A model generated the notes under the pieces. That model was not told the DNA's origin. It worked only from the letters and a program-made list of their open reading frames with translations, and did no database searches. Below, piece by piece: positions 55,229 through 62,589 of a DNA stretch of 64,000 nt (its first letter is position 1; each line of letters begins with the position of its first letter). Source of the stretch: Hydrogenophaga sp. NFH-34 (GTDB lineage Bacteria; Pseudomonadota; Gammaproteobacteria; Burkholderiales; Burkholderiaceae_C); contig NZ_JACBGE010000002.1 in the NCBI RefSeq assembly GCF_021401345.1, forward strand, positions 186,001-250,000, read 5' to 3'. The position numbers were made by a program, and so were the translations under genes.

Positions 55229-56053
55229 TCAGCCGAGCGGATGCCCCGGAGCCCCCTCTCGTGCGTCCGCGTACCAGCCGAGGAGCACCGACCAGGAAGG
55301 ATGTTTGTCACGCAACAGAACATGGGCACGCCGGTTGGCCACCAAGAGCTCGGGCGTTTTGGCGCCGTTAGAGCTTCCCTGCCCCATGTGATAGACGAGC
55401 GAGTCTTTGACGCACACCACCCGCCGGCCAGCCAGAATCGTGCGGTAGCTGAAATCCGTCTCCTGTCCGTAGTAGACAAACGATTCGTCAAAATAGCCCA
55501 GACTGACCATCCAGTCCCTGCGCACGCCATAGCAATACCCATAGCCGTAAGGATCGTCCAGAACGATGGAGGGAAGCTGGCTCGCAAGGGCATCCATCTG
55601 GGCCTCGATAAGGCTTCCTGCTGCGTCAAAAACCTCAGGCGCATCGAGCGCCTGCAATCTGGAGCAAGGATCCCCCGCGCCACCACCCCGGTAGGGCATC
55701 GAGGGGCTGGCAACCGCGACCGACGGCATGTCCAAGGCACGCAGCAGCGCACTGGCCCAGCCGGCGCCGCAAATGATGTCCGGATTGACGAAACACAGGT
55801 ACGGCGCCCGCGACTGTCTGGCAAACGCATTCCAGATCTGCGTGAGGCTGCGGTTGTCCGCGTTGTTGTCGATCACGGTCAACCGGTAGGGCACATCCGT
55901 TTTGGCACGAATGCTGTCGATGGCCGCTCGCTCGAACGCCTCGCTCCGGTATGTGACCATGAGGATGTCAAGCACAGGCGCGTCGTCGGGCGCCCCCTTT
56001 TCCCGACCATGGGTGTCCTGACAGGAAGCAAGGAATATCGAAAGATTGTTCAT
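55229..56053 (-). CDS. GT2-family glycosyltransferase
   Basis: A 274-residue single-domain GT-A enzyme. The N-terminal strand VLDILMVTYRSEAFERAAID, the nucleotide segment VIDNNADNRSL, the DxD-type LCFVNPDIIC and the acceptor-side FVYYGQETDFSYR (ED-like base) are visible. It resembles rhamnosyl- or other surface-glycan transferases. No glycan cluster is nearby; it stands alone between thrS and aceA. The ATG at 56053 is the last before the conserved start. Confidence 0.8.
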   Translation of the reverse strand: MNNLSIFLASCQDTHGREKGAPDDAPVLDILMVTYRSEAFERAAIDSIRAKTDVPYRLTVIDNNADNRSLTQIWNAFARQSRAPYLCFVNPDIICGAGWASALLRALDMPSVAVASPSMPYRGGGAGDPCSRLQALDAPEVFDAAGSLIEAQMDALASQLPSIVLDDPYGYGYCYGVRRDWMVSLGYFDESFVYYGQETDFSYRTILAGRRVVCVKDSLVYHMGQGSSNGAKTPELLVANRRAHVLLRDKHPSWSVLLGWYADAREGAPGHPLG

Positions 56054-56157
56054 GTAACGGGACCAGCGATCGGCAGCGACGGAATATAAACCCCTCCTGC
56101 CATGCCACACACCCCGCACGACACAGCACCTGGAAGGCCTGCGACCATCACCGCATG

Positions 56158-56193
56158 CAAACAAACAAGCCCAAGGCTCACGCCTTGGGCTTG
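56158..56193 (-). terminator. Intrinsic terminator after aceA
   Basis: Perfect 12-base-pair hairpin CAAGCCCAAGGC / GCCTTGGGCTTG around a 4-base loop, then TTTGTTTG on the minus strand. Confidence 0.9.
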
Positions 56194-56216
56194 AGATGCC
56201 CGACTGATGCCGTGGA

Positions 56217-57548
56217 TCAGTGGAACTGCTCTTCTTCGGTCGAACCGGTCAGCGCCTTGACGCTGGACGAGCCACCCTGGATCACCGTGGTCACGTCGTC
56301 AAAGTAGCCTGCGCCGACTTCCTGCTGGTGCGACACGAAGGTGTAGCCCTTCTCACGAGCGGCGAACTCAGGCTCTTGCACCATTTCCGTGTAGTGCTTC
56401 ATGCCTTCGCCCCGGGCGTAGGCATGGGCGAACTGGAAGGTCTGGAACCAGTTGATGTGGATACCGGCCAGGGTGATGAACTGGAACTTGTAGCCCAGCG
56501 CGGACAGGTCTTCCTGGAAGGAAGCGATCTGTTTTTCGTTGAGGTTCTTCTTCCAGTTGAACGAGGGCGAGCAGTTGTAGCTCAGCAGCTTGCCGGGGCA
56601 GGCAGCATGCACGGCCTGGGCGAATTCGCGGGCGAAGCCGATGTCGGGCACGCCAGTTTCACACCACACCAGATCGGCGTAGGGGGCGTAGGCCACGCCG
56701 CGGCTGATGGACTGCTCCAGACCGTTCTTGACGCGGAAGAAGCCTTCCTGCGTGCGCTCCCCGGTGAGGAAGGGCTTGTCGTTGGCATCGTGGTCGCTGG
56801 TGATCAGGTTGGCGGCCTCGGCATCGGTGCGGGCCAGCACGATGGTCGGCACGCCCATCACGTCGGCGGCGAAGCGCGCGGCGATCAGCTTCTCCACGGC
56901 CTCCTGCGTCGGCACCAGCACCTTGCCACCCATGTGGCCACATTTTTTGACCGCAGCCAATTGGTCTTCAAAGTGCACGCCAGAGGCGCCGGCAGCGATC
57001 ATGTTCTTCATCAGCTCGAAGGCGTTCAGCACGCCGCCGAAACCGGCCTCTGCATCGGCCACGATGGGCAGGAAGTAGTCGATGAACTCAGCGCTGCCCG
57101 GCTCGACACCACGGCCCCACTGGATTTCGTCAGCGCGTTTGAAGGTGTTGTTGATGCGGCGAACCATGGTCGGCACGGAGTCGTAGGCGTACAGCGACTG
57201 ATCCGGGTACATGGTTTCCGAGGTGTTGCCGTCGGCAGCGACTTGCCAGCCCGACAGATACACGGCTTCCAGGCCGGCCTTGGCCTGCTGCATGGCTTGA
57301 CCAGCGGTGATCGCGCCGAAAGCATTCACGTAGCCCTTCTTGGCGCCGCCGTTGATCTTGTCCCAGAGTTTTTCCGCACCACGCTGAGCCAGCGTGTATT
57401 CGGGCTGCAGGCTGCCGCGCAGACGAACCACATCGGCCGCGGTGTAGCCACGCTTGACGCCCTTCCAACGGGGGTTGTTGGCCCAGTCTTTTTCGAGGGC
57501 TTCGATCTGCTGCTGACGGCTGAGTTGCTCTTTCAGGGATTGGGGCAT
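56217..57548 (-). CDS. aceA: Isocitrate lyase
   Basis: A 443-residue isocitrate lyase (434 in E. coli), first enzyme of the glyoxylate bypass: isocitrate to glyoxylate and succinate. The active-site loop KKCGHMGGK with the catalytic Cys (near residue 203), the Mg-binding GVHFEDQ and the NCSPSFNWK segment are intact. The gene stands alone with its own terminator. Its promoter region contains two copies of a 14-base palindrome, which suggests a dedicated repressor that responds to acetate, fatty acid or related metabolites. Confidence 0.96.
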   Translation of the reverse strand: MPQSLKEQLSRQQQIEALEKDWANNPRWKGVKRGYTAADVVRLRGSLQPEYTLAQRGAEKLWDKINGGAKKGYVNAFGAITAGQAMQQAKAGLEAVYLSGWQVAADGNTSETMYPDQSLYAYDSVPTMVRRINNTFKRADEIQWGRGVEPGSAEFIDYFLPIVADAEAGFGGVLNAFELMKNMIAAGASGVHFEDQLAAVKKCGHMGGKVLVPTQEAVEKLIAARFAADVMGVPTIVLARTDAEAANLITSDHDANDKPFLTGERTQEGFFRVKNGLEQSISRGVAYAPYADLVWCETGVPDIGFAREFAQAVHAACPGKLLSYNCSPSFNWKKNLNEKQIASFQEDLSALGYKFQFITLAGIHINWFQTFQFAHAYARGEGMKHYTEMVQEPEFAAREKGYTFVSHQQEVGAGYFDDVTTVIQGGSSSVKALTGSTEEEQFH

Positions 57549-57623
57549 GTCGGGACTCCGTGAGGTTGGTGAAGAGGTCGATCAGCTCAGGCCTTGCTGG
57601 CTGTGTCGATGGCTTCACTTTAA

Positions 57624-57667
57624 GTCTTATAGAAGACACAGGAAAGCTCTTATGTCTTATACAAGAC
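57624..57667. promoter_or_regulatory. Twin 14-base palindromes upstream of aceA
   Basis: GTCTTATAGAAGAC (57624-57637) and GTCTTATACAAGAC (57654-57667) have identical GTCTT/AAGAC arms and centres exactly 30 bases apart, i.e. about three helical turns. Both contain TATAAG on the minus strand, the proximal one in the right place for a -10 of aceA. Likely repressor sites; the regulator is not in the window. Confidence 0.7.
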
Positions 57668-57706
57668 TTTTTTATTCTCTTTTAAATCAAAGACATTTCA
57701 ACAATT

Positions 57707-57805
57707 TTTCTCAATACAAAATTTGTTTTCTTGTATTGAGAAATTTTTCCGCAATGCAGCACAAATACTTCCACAATACAAAATTTAACTTTCTCATTGT
57801 GGAAG
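57707..57805. promoter_or_regulatory. AT-rich dyads upstream of the EamA transporter
   Basis: This part of the 57549-57849 gap is strikingly AT-rich. Dyad 1: TTTCTCAATACAA (57707-57719) / TTGTATTGAGAAA (57731-57743), 13 perfect pairs. Dyad 2: CTTCCACAAT (57768-57777) / ATTGTGGAAG (57796-57805). The left halves share the 13 bases CAATACAAAATTT as a direct repeat (57712 and 57774). Two related operators for one regulator are likely. No gene is seen here. Confidence 0.65.
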
Positions 57806-57849
57806 GCACTCATGGAGGCGCGTCCCCGCTTGAGGCATGATGCGCAGCC

Positions 57850-58797
57850 ATGTCGGCCCTCCCCGTTGTCGCAACCGCTCCCCGTTGGCTGGCCTACGGG
57901 GCCTTGGCCCTGAGCATGTCGCTCGTTGGCAGCTATGTGGCCTTGTCCAAGCCGTTGGTGGCCATATTTCCGGTGTTTCTGCTGGCCTGGTTGCGTTTTG
58001 GTATCGGCGGTTTGGCGATGGCATCCTGGCTGCGCCGTCCGGCAGACGAGCCCCCCATCACACCGCGGGTAAAACGCCTGCTGTTCCTGGAATCGTTTCT
58101 GGGCAATTTCCTCTTTTCCATCTGCATGTTGTTTGGCGTGCGCTTGACCACCGCCGTGGCGGCCGGCGTGGTGATGTCTGCCATTCCCGCGGTCGTGGCC
58201 ATCCTCAGCGCCCTCTTCCTCAAAGAGCGCATTGGTCACCGTACCTCAGCAGCCATCGCCTGTGCCGCCATCGGCATCGCTCTGTTTTCGTTGCAGAAAC
58301 CGATACACGACGATGCGCTCGCGGCGACTGCCAGTCAATTTGCCGGGGTATCCCTGACCGTGTGGGGCAACCTGCTCGTTTTTGCCGCCGTGGTCTGCGA
58401 AGCCTCCTATGTTGTGATCGGCAAACGCTTGACCGAAGGGCTTGGCCCCAAACGCATCTCGGCCATCATCAACCTCTGGGGCTTTGCCCTGGTGACCCCC
58501 CTGGGGCTCTGGGCCGCTTTCTCCTTTGATTTCGGCAGTGTGTCAATGGGGCTGTGGGCGCTGTTGGTCTTCTATGCCCTGGCTGCAAGCATGTGGACCG
58601 TCTGGCTGTGGATGACCGGCCTGAAGACGGTGCCTGCGTCTCGGGCTGGTGTGTTTACCGTCATGCTGCCGGTGAGTGCCGCGGCGGTTGGCGTGCTGTT
58701 CATGGGCGAGCGCCTGTCATCGCTGCAGGTGTTGGCTTTCGTCATTGCCTTGCTCGGCCTTGTTCTGGCCACCCTGCCTGCACGCCGCCCGAACTGA
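57850..58797 (+). CDS. EamA/DMT-family transporter
   Basis: A 315-residue membrane protein with ten hydrophobic segments in two repeats (EamA domains at ~15-150 and ~165-310). Typical stretches: ALALSMSLVGSYVALSKPLV, VAAGVVMSAIPAVVAILSALFLKERI and SRAGVFTVMLPVSAAAVGVLFMGE. Such proteins export amino acids or other metabolites. An unusual AT-rich dyad pair lies just upstream and implies a specific regulator. It is divergent from aceA and unrelated to it as far as can be seen. Confidence 0.88.
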   Translation: MSALPVVATAPRWLAYGALALSMSLVGSYVALSKPLVAIFPVFLLAWLRFGIGGLAMASWLRRPADEPPITPRVKRLLFLESFLGNFLFSICMLFGVRLTTAVAAGVVMSAIPAVVAILSALFLKERIGHRTSAAIACAAIGIALFSLQKPIHDDALAATASQFAGVSLTVWGNLLVFAAVVCEASYVVIGKRLTEGLGPKRISAIINLWGFALVTPLGLWAAFSFDFGSVSMGLWALLVFYALAASMWTVWLWMTGLKTVPASRAGVFTVMLPVSAAAVGVLFMGERLSSLQVLAFVIALLGLVLATLPARRPN

Positions 58798-58817
58798 AGG
58801 TATCTCAAGACCTTCGG

Positions 58818-59489
58818 TCAAAGACACCACAAGCCGGTAGGCTGCGTGATGCCCATCCAGAGCGCCCACCCGGATGTGAGAGCCAGCGCCAAGCCTGCCA
58901 GCCGAATCGCCCAGCCCCCCGAAGCGCCACCCCGGACACGCAACAACAACCACGGACCTGCCGTGAGCGACAGCGAAGTGCCCGCCGAAAACAAGGCCAT
59001 GATCAGCGCCCCATCGAGCGCACTGGCCGACAAAGAAGCCATGAGCAACGCCGAGTAGAGCAGCCCACAAGGCATCAGCGCCCAGGCCACCCCAAGCACC
59101 ACCGGAGCCTTGCTGCCCATGCCTGCGAGCACCGGCCGGGCACGGCGCCAGACCCCCTGCCCCAGATCCTCGATCCAGCCGGGCTGGCGCGCGCGCCATA
59201 TCAGCGTCACACCCAGAAGCAGCGCCGCCACGTGAAACATGGTCCACACCGGGCGAACCACCTGGGTGTTGGTTCCCAGCCAAGCGAGGCCTTGCACAGA
59301 CCCCGCAGCGAAAGCACCGAACAGGGCGTACCCCACCATGCGGCTGACCTGGAAGGACCACAAAGCCTGTGTACTCCGTGAACCGGCTGCGCGGCTGATG
59401 CCGGCGCAGGCAGCCCCACACATGGCCACGCAGTGCGGGCCACCGACCACGCCCATGAACAGGGCTGTCAAAGCCATCGAGGTCTGCAT
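58818..59489 (-). CDS. TauE/SafE-like membrane protein (COG2836 type)
   Basis: A 223-residue protein with six membrane segments. GVVGGPHCVAMCGAACAGI at the N-terminus and WALMPCGLLYSALLMASLSAS near residue 135 are the paired Cys-containing motifs of the DsbD-like sulfite exporter TauE/SafE group found with cbb3 oxidase genes, where it is linked to copper or cytochrome assembly. It follows hemN by 60 bases on the same strand and lies in the micro-oxic gene group, which supports such a role. Confidence 0.85.
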   Translation of the reverse strand: MQTSMALTALFMGVVGGPHCVAMCGAACAGISRAAGSRSTQALWSFQVSRMVGYALFGAFAAGSVQGLAWLGTNTQVVRPVWTMFHVAALLLGVTLIWRARQPGWIEDLGQGVWRRARPVLAGMGSKAPVVLGVAWALMPCGLLYSALLMASLSASALDGALIMALFSAGTSLSLTAGPWLLLRVRGGASGGWAIRLAGLALALTSGWALWMGITQPTGLWCL

Positions 59490-59549
59490 GGAAGCACTCT
59501 AGCAGGCGAACACGGGGGCGTCACCGCACCCCGACATGCCCGTTGCCCA

Positions 59550-60929
59550 TCAGATGATCTTGGAAAAGCGTGCGCGATCGATGTCGCCTTGCAGGTACTT
59601 GTCAAAAACCATGGCAATCGCCCGCACCAGGTACCAACCGGTGGCTGTGACCTCGATCCCAGCGCTGTTGATCTTGAGCAACCCTTGTTCGACCAGCCCG
59701 TCCAGGGTTTCCAGCTCACGGGCGAAGTAGGTCGAAAAATCGATCAGATGTCCCAGCTCGATGGATTCGAACTGCACCGCCCCCTGGCACATGATGGACA
59801 TGATGACCGAGCGACGCAGCAGGTCATCGCGCGACAAGGCCAACCCCCGCACGATAGGCAAGCGCCCCTGGTCCAGCGCATCGTAATAGTCTTCCAGGGT
59901 CTTGGCATTCTGGCTGTAGGTGGCGCCAATACGGCCAATGGCCGACACCCCGAGCGCAATGAGATCGCAGTCGGGCTGCGTGCTGTAGCCCTGGAAGTTG
60001 CGATGCAGACGCCCTTGTCGCTTGGCCACGGCGAGCGCATCGCCAGGCAAGGCGAAATGGTCCATGCCCACATACACGTACCCTGCATCGCTCATCGCAT
60101 CGAGCGACATCGACAGCATGGACAGTTTGTCTCCCGGGCTGGGCAACTCGGCCGCGACGATGCGCCGCTGAGGTTTGAAGCGCGTGGGCAGATGGGCGTA
60201 TGCGTACAACGCAATGCGGTCAGGGCGCAGCTCGTTAACCTGGGCAAGCGTTCGAGCAAACGATTCCGGTGTCTGCAGCGGCAGACCGTAAATCAGGTCC
60301 ACATTGACCGACTCGAACCCGATCTTGCGGGCAGTATCGACCAATGCAAACACCTGCTCTGCGGGCTGCACGCGATGCACCGCCTTCTGCACGGCCGGAT
60401 CGAAGTCCTGCACCCCGAAGCTCAGGCGGTTGAAGCCCAGGCGTGCCAGTGTCTGCAAGCGCTGGCTGGTAACGGTACGCGGATCCACCTCGATCGAGTA
60501 CTCCCCGCCGGGCACCAGCGTGAAATTGCGGCGCAGCATGGTCATCAAATCTTCCAGCTCCGGGTCGGACAGGAAGGTAGGGGTGCCGCCCCCCAGATGC
60601 AACTGCGAAACGTTGTGCCCTTTGCCAAAATGCTGAACCTGCAGTTCGACTTCGCGGGTCAGGTAGCGCAGATACTCGGCAGCACGCTCATGGTGTTTGG
60701 TGATGACCTTGTTGCAGGCACAGTAGTAGCACACCGACTCGCAGAACGGGACATGCACATACAGTGACAGCGGCAACGCCAACGAGCCTGCTCGACGCTG
60801 TTCAAGAGCCCTGACGTAATCTGCCTCGGTGAACGCCTCCACGAAGCGGTCGGCGGTCGGATACGAGGTGTATCGGGGACCTGGAATGTCGAATCGCTTG
60901 AGCAATTCGTCGGATATGGCGTGACTCAC
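59550..60929 (-). CDS. hemN: Oxygen-independent coproporphyrinogen III oxidase
   Basis: A 459-residue radical-SAM enzyme (457 in E. coli), which converts coproporphyrinogen III to protoporphyrinogen IX without oxygen. The iron-sulfur motif PFCESVCYYCACNK (CxxxCxxC), GGGTPTFLS and the C-terminal HemN segment (FDKYLQGDIDRARFSKII) are present. The GTG at 60929 with GGAG eight bases upstream fits the family start (VSHAISDELLKRFDIPGPRY); a TTG nine codons earlier is less likely. It diverges from fnr across an FNR-type site. Confidence 0.95.
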   Translation of the reverse strand: MSHAISDELLKRFDIPGPRYTSYPTADRFVEAFTEADYVRALEQRRAGSLALPLSLYVHVPFCESVCYYCACNKVITKHHERAAEYLRYLTREVELQVQHFGKGHNVSQLHLGGGTPTFLSDPELEDLMTMLRRNFTLVPGGEYSIEVDPRTVTSQRLQTLARLGFNRLSFGVQDFDPAVQKAVHRVQPAEQVFALVDTARKIGFESVNVDLIYGLPLQTPESFARTLAQVNELRPDRIALYAYAHLPTRFKPQRRIVAAELPSPGDKLSMLSMSLDAMSDAGYVYVGMDHFALPGDALAVAKRQGRLHRNFQGYSTQPDCDLIALGVSAIGRIGATYSQNAKTLEDYYDALDQGRLPIVRGLALSRDDLLRRSVIMSIMCQGAVQFESIELGHLIDFSTYFARELETLDGLVEQGLLKINSAGIEVTATGWYLVRAIAMVFDKYLQGDIDRARFSKII

Positions 60930-60982
60930 TGGCAGTTCTCCACTTGGGCGTTCCAATGTGCCTCAGTGGGTTGGCACGGCCC

Positions 60983-60996
60983 TTGATCTTGGTCAA
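60983..60996. promoter_or_regulatory. FNR-type box between hemN and fnr
   Basis: TTGAT-CTTG-GTCAA matches the FNR consensus TTGAT-N4-ATCAA at 9 of 10 positions. It lies 54 bases upstream of the hemN start and 114 bases before fnr, well placed for anaerobic activation of hemN and autoregulation of fnr. Confidence 0.85.
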
Positions 60997-61109
60997 AAGA
61001 GACCGCGCGTACGGGGTTATCCCCACACCCAACGCCTTGATGGCACTGGGATTTCTCGACACCCTCCCATCCATGGGTTAAGCTTCGAGCGCCAATTGGC
61101 GGAAGATTT

Positions 61110-61829
61110 ATGGACGTCCAAAGCATCAAAGTCGCCTGTTCGAGCTGCAACCTTCGCGAGCTGTGTCTGCCCATGGGCCTGAGTACAGACGAGATGAGCA
61201 AACTCGACAGTGTGGTTTCCACCCGTCGACGCATCAAGCGGGGAACAGCCCTCTTCAATGTGGGTGACAAGTTCACCTCCCTCTACGCGGTCCGCTCGGG
61301 GTTTTTCAAGACTTGCGTCACCACGGCTGATGGCCGCGATCAGGTCACCGGCTTCCAGATGACTGGCGAGATCATCGGTCTGGACGGCATCGTGAGCGAC
61401 CGTCACTCCTGCGATGCAATCGCCCTGGAGGATGCCGAGGTCTGTGTGATGCCTTTTGATCAGGTCGAAGAACTCTCACGCGAATTCACGACCTTGCAGC
61501 ACCATGTGCACAAGATCATGAGCCGCGAGATCGTGCGCGATCACTCGGTCATGCTGCTGCTGGGCAGCATGCGTGCCGAGGAGCGGCTGGCGGCCTTTCT
61601 GCTGAACCTGGTGCAGCGCCTGCATGCACGCGGCTTCTCGCAGTCCGAGCTCATCCTGCGCATGACGCGAGAAGAGATCGGTAGCTACTTGGGCATGAAG
61701 CTCGAAACGGTCAGCCGCACGTTTTCGAAATTCGTCGACGAAGGCATCATCGACGTCAAGCAGCGCTATGTGCACATCAAGAACACCGACGGCCTGAGGT
61801 TGATCGTCAATCCAGGCACCTGCCGCTGA
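61110..61829 (+). CDS. fnr: FNR-type oxygen-sensing regulator
   Basis: A 239-residue CRP/FNR regulator. Cys10, Cys13, Cys19 (CSSCNLRELC) and Cys101 (RHSCDA) match the four ligands of the oxygen-labile 4Fe-4S cluster. The C-terminal helix-turn-helix has MTREEIGSYLGMKLETVSRT with the E-x2-S-R recognition residues for TTGAT sites. It activates micro-oxic and anaerobic genes such as hemN and cco. A strong terminator follows. Confidence 0.95.
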   Translation: MDVQSIKVACSSCNLRELCLPMGLSTDEMSKLDSVVSTRRRIKRGTALFNVGDKFTSLYAVRSGFFKTCVTTADGRDQVTGFQMTGEIIGLDGIVSDRHSCDAIALEDAEVCVMPFDQVEELSREFTTLQHHVHKIMSREIVRDHSVMLLLGSMRAEERLAAFLLNLVQRLHARGFSQSELILRMTREEIGSYLGMKLETVSRTFSKFVDEGIIDVKQRYVHIKNTDGLRLIVNPGTCR

Positions 61830-61852
61830 CTGGCATCTGACATCTCACCCCA

Positions 61853-61882
61853 AGCCCTTCGGTGCACCGAAGGGCTTTTTTA
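61853..61882 (+). terminator. Intrinsic terminator after fnr
   Basis: AAGCCCTTCGGTG / CACCGAAGGGCTT is a near-loopless perfect dyad followed by six T; in practice an 11-base-pair stem with a 4-base loop. Confidence 0.9.
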
Positions 61883-62188
61883 TGACTGTGCCGGATCCCC
61901 TGCATGCGGGTGGCGGACACAGCCTTCGGGCCGCTGGTCCTCCGGCACAGGACAACGGTTCACCTCCAGCGGCGACATGGCGAGCAATGTGGTCAGCGCA
62001 CTCGACGTCAGCGTGATGGCCCAGAAGCCAAAAAAGGCCAGGGTATAGACCGCTTGCCGGGACAATGCCACAGGTTCACCAAACCAGTGCAGGTCGTGCG
62101 GATCCACCATGGCAAACACCAGCATTTCCAGCACGGCGGCGGCCAGAAATGATGGCCACCCTACCCACATCCATCGCTGCGCTTTCAT
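61880..62188 (-). CDS. Small membrane protein of the cco gene group
   Basis: A 102-residue protein with two membrane helices (about residues 8-28 and 45-70) and a Cys/His/Pro-rich tail (NRCPVPEDQRPEGCVRHPH). AGGAG stands eight bases before the ATG. I recognise no named family. As the third gene after ccoG and fixH it is likely part of the cbb3-oxidase assembly group; the cytosolic or periplasmic tail with two Cys and two His could bind a metal (inference). Confidence 0.7.
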   Translation of the reverse strand: MKAQRWMWVGWPSFLAAAVLEMLVFAMVDPHDLHWFGEPVALSRQAVYTLAFFGFWAITLTSSALTTLLAMSPLEVNRCPVPEDQRPEGCVRHPHAGDPAQS

Positions 62189-62249
62189 CGTCGGTCTCCT
62201 CTACGCACGAAGTCGAGATTCGGGGTCGACGGGCTCGCCCCCGAAAGGC

Positions 62250-62552
62250 TCAGCGCTCAGGCGCCTCACCGGGCACCACGGGGGATGCCGCATGGTTGCG
62301 GGCCTGTCCGGCCGGCTGCATTTTGACAAGCGCGTCCACCCGCTCCTTTCCCTGCAGTGCTTTGGCAGCAGCCAGATCCCGCTCGTATTCGACCTTGTCG
62401 AGCACAGGATCTTGGTTGCAGTAGGCAATCACCGCTGTGGCAATGCCTGCCACCACAACAGCCATCGGCCCCCCCAGTACCAGCCACATATGAGGGACCC
62501 GCCACCACGGGATAGGTGCAGAGGCAGGAGGCGTTTTCTGAGGGGAGTTCAT
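62250..62552 (-). CDS. FixH/CcoH-like cytochrome cbb3 assembly protein
   Basis: A 100-residue protein with one membrane helix (MWLVLGGPMAVVVAGIATAV, residues ~20-40) preceded by PWWRVPH and followed by QDPVLDKVEYERDLAAAK. The order WW, GGP, DPV-L-x2-Y is the FixH/CcoH signature, here in a short form. CcoH helps assemble cbb3 oxidase. It lies 37 bases after ccoG. The start could also be the ATG four codons upstream; neither has a strong ribosome site. Confidence 0.8.
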   Translation of the reverse strand: MNSPQKTPPASAPIPWWRVPHMWLVLGGPMAVVVAGIATAVIAYCNQDPVLDKVEYERDLAAAKALQGKERVDALVKMQPAGQARNHAASPVVPGEAPER

Positions 62553-62589
62553 GACCCAGTCCATGTGGTTGATGTGGTGAGGTTTCAGT

